A stretch of DNA of 6,308 bases from assembly GCA_964482395.1 (NCBI GenBank), contig CAYZXK010000118.1, positions 1 through 6,308 on the forward strand, in the 5' to 3' direction. The notes below the pieces were generated by a model. The model had not been told where the DNA came from and searched no databases. It saw only the letters and a list, made by a program, of their open reading frames with translations. Each line of letters starts with the position of its first letter. The first letter of the stretch is position 1. Below are positions 1 through 6,172 of the stretch, piece by piece. The position numbers were made by a program, and so were the translations under genes. This DNA comes from CAYZXK01 sp964482395. Its GTDB lineage: Bacteria > Planctomycetota > Phycisphaerae > UBA1845 > Fen-1342.

Positions 1-77
1 GTTAATTCAATATGGGCCAGAGGATACGCCCTTCCTACGCCTCGGCAACGAGATTACACACGAAAGGATACGCCACC
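1..77 (+). repeat. Left copy of a perfect 77-bp inverted repeat
   Basis: Bases 1-77 are the exact reverse complement of 6173-6249, with position i pairing with 6250-i. Identity stops abruptly at position 78 (g here, c expected from the other copy), and no decayed similarity is seen further inward. The left limit is unknown because the window begins here. The unit carries the decamer AGGATACGCC twice (21-30 and 65-74) and the hexamer TACGCC three times (25-30, 36-41, 69-74). It ends 74 bp before the aldolase start codon, so it could hold upstream control sequence. No transposase is present in the window. An assembly-overlap origin is possible (see findings). Confidence 0.9.
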
Positions 78-151
78 GTCGAAGATCCGGCCCCGGTGCA
101 TACTAACCCCCAGGCTGTGCAAGCCCGGGTGCCAGCGGTACCATTGCCTGC

Positions 152-721
152 ATGCAGTCGCAGACCCGCAAGATGTGCCAGATCGGGCGGAGAGCCTATC
201 GCCGGGAGCTGGTTGCCGGGACCGCCGGCAACTTTTCCTGCCGCCTCGATGACCGCCGCGTTCTTTGCACGCCAACGTTGATGTGTAAGGGCCTGCTCAG
301 ACCCGAGGACCTTTGCGTCGTCGATCTGGCGGGACGGCAGCTCTCCGGCGGTCGGCCCGCGACCAGCGAAATCCTGATGCACTTGGAGATCTACGCCGCC
401 GGCGGCATGCAGGTGGGGGCCGTGATCCACTGCCATCCGCCATATGCAACCACTTTCGCGGTGACCGGACGAACCGTACCGGTCGAGCTAGCGCCCGAAG
501 GCCGGATCTTGCTGGGCGACGTACCGTTGATTCCCTACCAGACGCCAGGCACGCGTGAGCTGGGCCTGGCCCTCCGGCCGTATGTCACCGATCACCGGGC
601 CGCGCTGCTCCAGAACCACGGCACGGTTACCTGGGGCCCCGACCTCGAAACCGCGTATGTTCTAACCGAAACATTGGAGGCGATTTGCCGCCTCGCCTAC
701 CAGGCCCAGAAGCTTCGCTAG
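152..721 (+). CDS. Class II aldolase/adducin family protein (sugar-phosphate aldolase-like)
   Basis: This 189-residue cytosolic protein has the class II aldolase fold signatures in order. GTAGN at 23-27 and TPT at 40-42 are the phosphate-binding segments. TSE at 71-73 places E73 where the catalytic Glu of L-fuculose-1-phosphate aldolase lies. HCH at 93-95 and H156 in QNHG are the three expected zinc-ligand histidines. The family performs zinc-dependent aldol cleavage, epimerisation or dehydration of sugar phosphates such as fuculose-1-P, ribulose-5-P or methylthioribulose-1-P; the substrate cannot be told here. The segment near residues 110-117 (PVELAPEG) lacks the tyrosine that E. coli FucA has there, so fuculose phosphate itself is uncertain. 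The ATG at 152 is the only usual start: an in-frame TAA lies at 104-106 and no ATG, GTG or TTG falls between. No Shine-Dalgarno sequence is visible. At 189 residues it is somewhat shorter than FucA (215), losing a little at each end. The next gene is 670 bp away, so it appears monocistronic. Confidence 0.9.
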   Translation: MQSQTRKMCQIGRRAYRRELVAGTAGNFSCRLDDRRVLCTPTLMCKGLLRPEDLCVVDLAGRQLSGGRPATSEILMHLEIYAAGGMQVGAVIHCHPPYATTFAVTGRTVPVELAPEGRILLGDVPLIPYQTPGTRELGLALRPYVTDHRAALLQNHGTVTWGPDLETAYVLTETLEAICRLAYQAQKLR

Positions 722-1391
722 GCCGCTACGCCGACACTGCCACCGATCAAAGCCCTGCCCCATCAGACCTAATGGCGATCAGAAGCTGGATCGTCAGCGG
801 CCGGCCGAGTGGTGACCCTGGTCCCAGCAAGTGGCCGACCGCAGTAACGTCCGCCGGTCGGCACGCCTGGCCTGAGCCGGAGGCTGACGTCGGTTCGGGT
901 TCCGAGCCCAGCCGCCCGTTACCGGCGGCAGCCCCGGCCCTGTGGACCGGGGTCCGTGCCAGACGCGTAGCTGGGCAGGAGATTGGTGGCGTGCCACGGC
1001 GGCGGAGTGCCGAGTTGGCCCCCAGTTCAAGGACGGGTTTCGGGAGCGATAACGGCTGCGCTTCCTTACTCGGGGATGCGCATTTAAAACACCCGAATCC
1101 TCCTAACTATCTGGCGATACACTAATTAAGAAACTGCACAAAAATCGTTCCAATTGTTTGCCTCCGGCCCCTTCGTCGGTTATTATATAGGAGTGAATTG
1201 GTCCCAGATTGCCCGCGTCGACATGTGGTCGCCGGGTGTGGAGCGGGACGGACCGAAAGGCGAGCCAAAACTGTGACCCGTAACCGATCCGGAGCGTACA
1301 TACTAGTGGGCCGAGCAGCAGGCTGCACAGCCGGCCCCCTTACGCTCGCCGGTGGCCAGGGTGGGCACCACCCGGGACGCCTGAGGAACGG
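722..1391. other. Long intergenic region with no convincing gene
   Basis: I find no believable gene in these 670 bp. The open frames here are short, overlap genes and translate to Arg/Pro/Ala-rich strings without motifs. Two GC hairpins are visible: 834-841 pairs with 855-862 (gccgaccg/cggtcggc, 8 bp, 13-nt loop), and 932-937 pairs with 947-952 (6 bp). Neither has a T-tract, so an aldolase terminator is only a possibility. From about 1081 the base composition becomes AT-richer, which fits a promoter zone, and a good promoter sits at 1158-1186. A 6-bp hairpin (1359-1364/1368-1373, loop gca) lies about 10 nt before the putative ribosome binding site of the sigma gene. No tRNA, known riboswitch or mobile-element signature was recognised. 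Confidence 0.6.
1158..1186 (+). promoter_or_regulatory. Predicted sigma-70-type promoter for the sigma factor gene
   Basis: TTGCCT (1158-1163; 4 of 6 matches to TTGACA) is followed by a 17-bp spacer and TATTAT (1181-1186; 5 of 6 matches to TATAAT). It lies in a locally AT-rich patch inside otherwise GC-rich DNA. Transcription would start near 1193, giving an untranslated leader of about 200 nt before the sigma factor start. The match is by eye to the general bacterial consensus. Confidence 0.5.
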
Positions 1392-2402
1392 ATGTGCGAC
1401 ATGACAACGACCAGAAAGACAATCCGACCCAGCCAGGCTTGGCGGTCCGTGGTTCGCAGGCTGCGGCCCACGGCTCAGATGCCGGCCGCTTCGGTGTTGG
1501 AGCGACTATCGGAGTTTCAGAGGGAACGCCTGGAGAAGCGGCTAAGCGAGCCGATTGAGTGCGTTTACCACCCCTGTTTTCGACGTTCTACGATGCCGGA
1601 CGCGGATCTGGTGGAGCAACTCAGCGGGAGTGGGGGGGATCACGCCAAGGCCCAGAACGGTCCCGCGGATGCTGACCCGCCTGCTGTGCCGAGTGGGGTG
1701 CTGTCGGCTTTGGATGAGCGTCGGCTGTTCCTGCAATTCAACTATTGTCGCTACCGGGTTTTGCGGATTCTGGCCAAGCATCGTGGCAGGCGTCTGACGG
1801 CTAAGGCCGCGCGGGAGTTGCTGTATTGGGACGATCGGGCGATGGAGATCCGGACCGAGATCGTGCGGGCCAACACCTCGCTGGTGCTGGCGATGGCTCG
1901 GCGTTCCAGGAACAGCGGGGTGGAGCTGGGCGAGCTGGTCAGCGAGGGCAACCTCGCTCTGCTGCGCTGCGTGGACAAGTTCGACGCTGCCCGCGGATAC
2001 AAGTTCAGTACCTACGCCTGCCGGGCGATACTGGCCAGCTTCGCCAGGATCTGCGCTAAGGCGGCCCGTCACCGCGCTCAGTTCCCCAGCCCATTTGATC
2101 CGGCTTTGGAACGCAGCAACTACCTGGAGAGCAAGCGGGAGGAGATCGAGACCGACTGCGTGGCCGAACTGAAGCACATCCTTTTCGAGAATGCGGCGGA
2201 TCTGACCCCGGTGGAGCGGCGGGTGCTGGCGGCCCGCTTCTCCCTGGATCAGTCGACGACCAGGGCCAGCCGGCGGCGGAAAACCCTCGATCAGGTCGGG
2301 GCCCTGCTGGGTGTGAGCAAGGAACGGGTGCGACAGATTCAGAACCAGGCGATGGACAAGATCCGGTCCGTGCTCGAACAGCGCCTGTTGGCCGCATCCT
2401 GA
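1392..2402 (+). CDS. Divergent sigma-70 family RNA polymerase sigma factor
   Basis: This 336-residue cytosolic protein should direct RNA polymerase to a promoter subset. Residues 1-105 are an extension with no recognised domain. Residues 104-118 resemble the end of region 1.2. Region 2 runs from about 155 to 228, with a region 2.2 core (ELVSEGN, 181-187) and a region 2.3 start (RGYKFSTYA, 201-209). A short linker stands in for region 3. Region 4 follows, with 4.1 from about 271 (LTPVERRVL) and a helix-turn-helix at 298-325 (TLDQVG then VSKERVRQIQ). The residues after FSTYA are CRAILASFAR instead of the usual TWWIRQAITR, so both region 2.3 tryptophans are replaced (R211, A212) and the positions matching E. 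coli Gln437 and Thr440 are A215 and A218. In the recognition helix E311, R314 and Q315 match E. coli Glu585, Arg588 and Gln589. The ATG at 1392 is 4 nt after GAGGA (1383-1387); the ATG at 1401 is 13 nt after it and is the alternative start. I take this to be a planctomycete-type group rather than sigma-A. Confidence 0.88.
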   Translation: MCDMTTTRKTIRPSQAWRSVVRRLRPTAQMPAASVLERLSEFQRERLEKRLSEPIECVYHPCFRRSTMPDADLVEQLSGSGGDHAKAQNGPADADPPAVPSGVLSALDERRLFLQFNYCRYRVLRILAKHRGRRLTAKAARELLYWDDRAMEIRTEIVRANTSLVLAMARRSRNSGVELGELVSEGNLALLRCVDKFDAARGYKFSTYACRAILASFARICAKAARHRAQFPSPFDPALERSNYLESKREEIETDCVAELKHILFENAADLTPVERRVLAARFSLDQSTTRASRRRKTLDQVGALLGVSKERVRQIQNQAMDKIRSVLEQRLLAAS

Positions 2403-2728
2403 CCCGAAATCTTTTGCTGCCCGGCCAGCGGGCCCTGAACGCCCAACGCCGGCGCGGCTTGGATCAGCCGACGGGGGCGGAGCGGTTGTGTATCGGACCG
2501 GTGCTGCGCGTACCATTCAGCACCGGAAGGGGTAAAGCCAAGAAAACGCTAACTGTTTTCAGCGACGGCGCGGTAAAATCGAGCTTGGACTTGGCCACTG
2601 AGATCACGTCTGATTCGGCCTAGGTGCGCAGCGGGCCCCAGCCGCGAAAAATCGGGTGGCCTCTCCCTGAATACCGAACGCCGGTGTCAAGCTTGGCGGC
2701 AGCAGGTCTATATGCAGGAGAAGCGATA

Positions 2729-2780
2729 ATCGGATTTGGAAAAGGCAACCAAGGCCTGGCAAGTCAGCCGGAAATCCGGT
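2729..2780 (+). promoter_or_regulatory. Candidate structured RNA leader of the dockerin-bearing gene
   Basis: A 9-pair stem forms between 2729-2737 and 2772-2780 (seven perfect Watson-Crick pairs cggattt/aaatccg, one G-U, one A-T). It encloses a second hairpin at 2753-2769 (gg, bulged c, ctgg, loop caag, tcag, cc). An unpaired purine-rich strand of about 15 nt joins the two. The structure ends 36 nt before the start codon, in the correct place for a cis-acting RNA. I compared it from memory with the c-di-GMP-I (GEMM) and cobalamin riboswitches. It shares a short GGCAA-type run with the former but is too short and lacks its conserved core, so no class is assigned. Pairing was found by eye and may be chance. 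Confidence 0.3.
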
Positions 2781-2794
2781 CACCGCAACAGACC

Positions 2795-2810
2795 CCTTTG
2801 ACAAAAGGAG
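2795..2810 (+). promoter_or_regulatory. Ribosome binding site inside a small hairpin
   Basis: AAAGGAG (2804-2810) is a strong Shine-Dalgarno sequence 6 nt before the ATG at 2817 and fixes that start. Its first five bases can pair with CCTTT at 2795-2799 across a gaca loop, giving a 5-bp hairpin that would partly hide the site. TTGACA at 2798-2803 overlaps this hairpin but is too close to the start codon to act as a -35 box for this gene. Confidence 0.6.
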
Positions 2811-2816
2811 AACAAA

Positions 2817-4856
2817 ATGATCAGAACGGACATCCAACGCGTGGCCGGTCGGACTTGGGTGCATTGGCCGGTGGGTGTGGTGTTTCTGGTGATCTGGTGC
2901 ATGGGACCGGCATCGGCGGCAGATCCCAATGCCCCGCCTGACTGGTGGACTTACGACCCCAACAATGCCCCGTACCTCAAGGTAGCGCTGAATTACTCCT
3001 TCAACGACCCGAACAGCCCCAAACAACCGGATTCCGGTTGCGGGCTGAGTCCCTACGGGCCGCCCAATTGGACTATGGACCCCAATGACCCCAATCAGAA
3101 TGCCGTCGCGTGGAAGGCCAGCGAGGCTGGCCGGAATGGCGTGTGGGGCGTCTGGGGCGCAAATCGGCGGGGCTCGATCAACATCAAGATCCAGAACGGG
3201 CCCTTCCTGTCCAACGTCAAAATCGTATGGATCTCTTACGACTGGAAAAGCAATCATGGGAACCCGGCGCCTGGGGTGACCGTGCGTGGCGAGCGTGGCA
3301 CCGGAAACAACCCGGGCGCCAACGATGCGCGGAGGACCGGACGGGGCGATAAGAACTGTGCCGACGGCTGGAAAACTCATTGGGAGCTTTGGGTGATTGA
3401 CCCCCAGCCCGCCAGCGAGACTATCCGCCTCGATTTCCGGACCGGAGGCAACGGCGGCTTCGTGGTGATTGATAATCTGAAGATCGGTACCTACTGCGTT
3501 GACAAGGGTGAGGTCTCCCATCAGCAGTTGCCGCCGGGGACCCAGCAGCGCAGTCAGTCGCAGCACTACTACTTCGGGGATCCGAGCTGGCCGCCGGCCG
3601 CGGGCTACAAGGTCGTCCCCCCCTGGTACCAGGGCGAGACCTGGCAGCGGTCGGGCGGCATGCCGCCGAGCTGGATTCCCTGGGTGACCGACCATCAGGG
3701 CGTGCTGGGCTTGCCGGGCGGAATGCCGGGCGACGGCCTGCTGATGGTGCTGTTCGACGAGCTGGAGGACCCCGGTGACGTCAAGTCCGTGTTCTACCAG
3801 TTCGACTTCTACGCGGCCGAAGGCGGCGTGATCTGGTGGCAGCCGGTGATGCCGCCCGGAGTGTTGGTCGAGAATCTGCGGCAACAGGAGCGGGAGCTGG
3901 GCAACGGCTGGCAAGAAGTCCGGCTGATGTTTGAACTCCGCCCGGCCCCGGATTGGCACGGCCTCCAGTGGGGCATGGCCACCGGACCGCGCGGCGGGCC
4001 GGTCGCGATCGACGACTTCCTGGCCACCGCCGGCAGCCCGGAAGCCACCCATTGGTTCGAGGACGTGGATTTCTACCAGACCGACGGCGGCCTGCACGGC
4101 CAATATGGCTGGAAGGGCTGGGATAACAACCCGGCTGCCGACGGCTGGGTAAGCGAAGCGCAGGCCTACAGCAACTTCAAGTCCGCCGCCGTCGCCGGTG
4201 TCACCGACCTGGTGCACGAGTTTGCCAACTACACCGCCGGCCGCTGGGCCTTCACGGCTCGAATGTACGTCCCCGGCGATTTCGTATCGGGTTGCGACGC
4301 GTATGGCAATTGCGGCTCGTATTTCGTCCTTTTGAATACTTATAGCGACGGTGGACCGTACGACTGGTCGGTCCAGCTTCACGCCGACTCGCTCACCCAG
4401 TCCTTCATCCGCGACGGCCAAGCACCGGCGGCTGCGCCCCTGATCCCTGACCAGTGGGTGCAGCTCGAGGTCTTGATCGACCTGGACGCTGACCTGTACC
4501 GGGTCTTTTACGGCGGCCAGGAACTAGGGACGGCCGCGTCGTGGACGGCGGGCGTCTACGGCGGCGGGACCGGGGCTTTGAACATCGCGGCCGTGGACCT
4601 GTTCGCCAACGGTTCGACCGTCGTCTATTACGACGATCTGTCGCTGAGCCCGGCCTACCCCGTGGGCGATATGAACTGTAGCGGCCAGGTCGGCTTCGAG
4701 GACATCAACGCCTTCGTGCTGGCGATGGTTGACCCGACCGCCTACGCTAACCGGTACGTCCTGTGCGACATAACCAACGCCGACATCAACGGCGACGGGA
4801 CCGTCGGCTTCGCGGACATCAACCCGTTTGTCGCCTTGCTGACCAGCGGAAATTGA
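2817..4856 (+). CDS. Secreted multi-domain beta-rich protein with C-terminal dockerin-like module
   Basis: This 679-residue protein is predicted to be exported. Residues 1-34 form a signal peptide with a hydrophobic core at 18-30 and a likely cut after PASA (31-34). The first mature stretch holds repeated DPN triplets, then three consecutive beta-sandwich-like segments. Each closes in a similar strand: VVIDNLKIG (216-224), VAIDDF (396-401) and VYYDDLSLSP (603-612). The third segment (about 413-612) resembles concanavalin/LamG-type folds common in planctomycete secreted proteins. Residues 616-679 are a dockerin-like pair of EF-hand loops: D618, N620, S622 ... D629, and D656, N658, D660 ... D667, each followed by a helix (EDIN, ADIN). 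C621 and C650 may form a disulfide. Dockerins bind calcium and dock to cohesins in cellulosomes; planctomycete forms are usually found without known cohesins, so the partner is unknown. No catalytic motif is visible, so carbohydrate binding or a surface role is inference only. No PEP-CTERM or LPXTG anchor is present. The start is set by a strong ribosome binding site. Confidence 0.85.
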   Translation: MIRTDIQRVAGRTWVHWPVGVVFLVIWCMGPASAADPNAPPDWWTYDPNNAPYLKVALNYSFNDPNSPKQPDSGCGLSPYGPPNWTMDPNDPNQNAVAWKASEAGRNGVWGVWGANRRGSINIKIQNGPFLSNVKIVWISYDWKSNHGNPAPGVTVRGERGTGNNPGANDARRTGRGDKNCADGWKTHWELWVIDPQPASETIRLDFRTGGNGGFVVIDNLKIGTYCVDKGEVSHQQLPPGTQQRSQSQHYYFGDPSWPPAAGYKVVPPWYQGETWQRSGGMPPSWIPWVTDHQGVLGLPGGMPGDGLLMVLFDELEDPGDVKSVFYQFDFYAAEGGVIWWQPVMPPGVLVENLRQQERELGNGWQEVRLMFELRPAPDWHGLQWGMATGPRGGPVAIDDFLATAGSPEATHWFEDVDFYQTDGGLHGQYGWKGWDNNPAADGWVSEAQAYSNFKSAAVAGVTDLVHEFANYTAGRWAFTARMYVPGDFVSGCDAYGNCGSYFVLLNTYSDGGPYDWSVQLHADSLTQSFIRDGQAPAAAPLIPDQWVQLEVLIDLDADLYRVFYGGQELGTAASWTAGVYGGGTGALNIAAVDLFANGSTVVYYDDLSLSPAYPVGDMNCSGQVGFEDINAFVLAMVDPTAYANRYVLCDITNADINGDGTVGFADINPFVALLTSGN

Positions 4857-4877
4857 TCGGCAGACCCTGAGCTGGTT

Positions 4878-4914
4878 CCCCGGGGCGAGCCTGGTGGAAA
4901 GCGCTGCCCCGGGG
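4878..4914. terminator. GC-rich hairpin between convergent genes
   Basis: CCCCGGGGC (4878-4886) pairs perfectly with GCCCCGGGG (4906-4914), extended by t4877-a4915. Past one bulged g (4887), a further three pairs form (4888-4890 with 4903-4905), leaving a 12-nt loop. It lies 21 nt after the stop of the dockerin-bearing gene and 30 nt after the stop of the oppositely oriented peptidase gene, so it could serve both. No T-tract follows on either strand, so it is not a textbook intrinsic terminator; it may instead block read-through or protect 3' ends. Confidence 0.6.
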
Positions 4915-4944
4915 ATCACCGGTTTGCTCCTTCGCTCAGAACGG

Positions 4945-5994
4945 TTATTCCGACCCGGCCGGCTTGCCCTTGGTCAGCGCGTCCATGATCCGGTCCAGAG
5001 CCGCCTGGCGAGAGATCTTCCCGTCGAGGTACTCAGTCCAGGCCGGACGAACCGTTTGGGCCAGCTCGGGAACGGTGTCGTAGTAGCCCATTTCTTCGCC
5101 GTAGTGCAGGTGATTGGAAGCGACGCAACGCCGGATCACCTCCCCGGATTCCACGAACATCAGGGTATGGGGTACGTCATGAAAGGCGGCCGCCGGCGGC
5201 CCCAGGCCGGCCGCCCGAAGCCGGGCCCGCAGGTCGTTCAAGACCGTGTTCTGATCAGCGCTCGTGACGTCCAGGACGTGAAGCATTTCATGAATGATGG
5301 CCTCGTAAAGCAGCGAGCCGTCCACTCCCCCGATGGACACGATGCTCATGAAGCCGTCGCGGTGGCGGTGGGTAAAGGCTCCCGGCCGGGGCGCATCGGT
5401 GACCAGGTAGACCGGAACCCGCACCCGCGGATCCTGAATGTTCAGGTGCTGACACATCATTTCCAGGCACTCGGCCTGCCTGGGTAGGAACTCGTTCGCA
5501 ATCCGGCCGGCAGCCTTCTCAAGCATGGCCTGATGCCGCGGCCACATCGACTGGCGGAATTCCGGCTCGAGTTTCTGGTAGGCCTGGACCAGTTCCGTCG
5601 CCGGTTCGCGTACCGGCACTGCTTCATCGCGCGTTCGCGGCTTGAACGTGGTCGGCAACCCGGCGCACGCCTCCAGTGCCTCGGCGGTCGTCTGGCAGCG
5701 TGCCAGAGTGGGTTCGATCAGCGCCCATCGGGACCAGCCGCCCAGGGCCACCTCGGTCTTGTGAACGGCCTGCATGGCCTCCGGCAGGTACGCCGGGCCC
5801 GGTATGCCGGGGGCCTCTACCATCCGGACCCGGACCGCGTAGTGCATGTCCAGCAGCGGGTTGATTTTGATTTCGAAACTGCTTCCAGCAGTGGACTCCG
5901 ACGCCTGGGTGGTAGCTGGCTGACTGGCTGGCAGCGACTGCCCGGTGGCTGCCGAGGCCAGAACCACAACAAACGCTGCGGCCAAACACTTCAC
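4945..5994 (-). CDS. Secreted putative zinc metallopeptidase (HExxH), family not recognised
   Basis: This 349-residue protein begins with a typical signal peptide (residues 1 to about 18, core AAAFVVVLASAATG) and then a Ser/Thr/Gln/Ala-rich linker (19-38), so it is predicted to leave the cytoplasm. No lipobox follows the signal. HEMLH at 235-239, in the context AIIHEMLHVLD, fits the zinc-peptidase HExxH signature, where the two histidines bind zinc and E236 would activate water. A plausible third ligand is E282 or E285 in FVESGEVIRR, 43-46 residues downstream, which would make it gluzincin-like. H272 and H276 are other candidates. The central region (about 130-190) looks helical, and 193-222 looks like a beta strand leading to the active-site helix. 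I cannot name a family. The start is GTG (5994-5992): it gives the natural signal peptide and lies 11 nt after AAAGGA (complement of 6006-6011). The ATG at 6005-6003 is out of frame. It converges on the dockerin-bearing gene and is divergent from the gene at 6269. Confidence 0.75.
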   Translation of the reverse strand: MKCLAAAFVVVLASAATGQSLPASQPATTQASESTAGSSFEIKINPLLDMHYAVRVRMVEAPGIPGPAYLPEAMQAVHKTEVALGGWSRWALIEPTLARCQTTAEALEACAGLPTTFKPRTRDEAVPVREPATELVQAYQKLEPEFRQSMWPRHQAMLEKAAGRIANEFLPRQAECLEMMCQHLNIQDPRVRVPVYLVTDAPRPGAFTHRHRDGFMSIVSIGGVDGSLLYEAIIHEMLHVLDVTSADQNTVLNDLRARLRAAGLGPPAAAFHDVPHTLMFVESGEVIRRCVASNHLHYGEEMGYYDTVPELAQTVRPAWTEYLDGKISRQAALDRIMDALTKGKPAGSE

Positions 5995-6172
5995 GGTTGC
6001 ACCATTCCTTTCAAGCTTTGCCCATCAGTCTTGCCCGGCTCGGTTCTCCGTCCGGGGCGCAGGCAACTGGTAGGATACCACTTTGTCCAGCCAGCGTGGC
6101 AGGTGCAGGCAGGCGGTGCTCCGCCTGGTAGCGGGTCTCATCATGGCTCACCAGCTCAACGCGACAAGCCGG

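Larger units (their letters stand above)
2403..2816. other. Intergenic leader region before the secreted dockerin-bearing gene
   Basis: No gene is supported in these 414 bp. A small hairpin directly follows the sigma factor stop (2419-2423/2429-2433, gcccg/cgggc), but its T-run (2412-2415) lies before rather than after it, so it is not a classical terminator. A 6-bp A/T-rich hairpin is at 2542-2547/2555-2560 (gaaaac/gttttc). GATAAT at 2725-2730 matches a -10 box in 5 of 6 positions but has no good -35 at the right distance. The final ~90 bp contain the foldable leader and the ribosome binding site, listed separately. Confidence 0.5.

Noticed and set aside
12..281. Two frames starting with the same 22 residues (from 12 on the + strand and 6238 on the - strand)
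   Set aside because: The identity simply reflects translation through the 77-bp inverted repeat. Downstream of it the two translations diverge completely and neither resembles a protein.
685..1125. 146-codon open frame overlapping the aldolase 3' end
   Set aside because: It has low-complexity, motif-free translation, overlaps the aldolase C-terminus in another frame and has no ribosome binding site.
1198..1404. 68-codon leader peptide frame ahead of the sigma factor
   Set aside because: It starts with TTG, has no ribosome binding site and encodes a random-looking, Gly/Arg-rich string.
1542..2516. 324-codon open frame on the minus strand, opposite the sigma factor gene
   Set aside because: It is antisense to clear sigma-70 motifs and shows no motif of its own.
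2729..2780. c-di-GMP-I or cobalamin riboswitch assignment for the dockerin gene leader
   Set aside because: Only short fragments resemble the consensus cores. Length and the required conserved segments do not fit, so it is kept only as an unclassified candidate structure.
2798..2803. TTGACA as a -35 promoter box
   Set aside because: It is only 13 nt upstream of the start codon and overlaps the ribosome binding site hairpin; no -10 could be placed before the gene.
2604..4421. 605-codon open frame on the minus strand, opposite the dockerin-bearing gene
   Set aside because: It lies antisense to a gene with a signal peptide, strong ribosome binding site and dockerin motifs. Its translation is compositionally odd and has no domain; long antisense frames are expected in GC-rich coding DNA.
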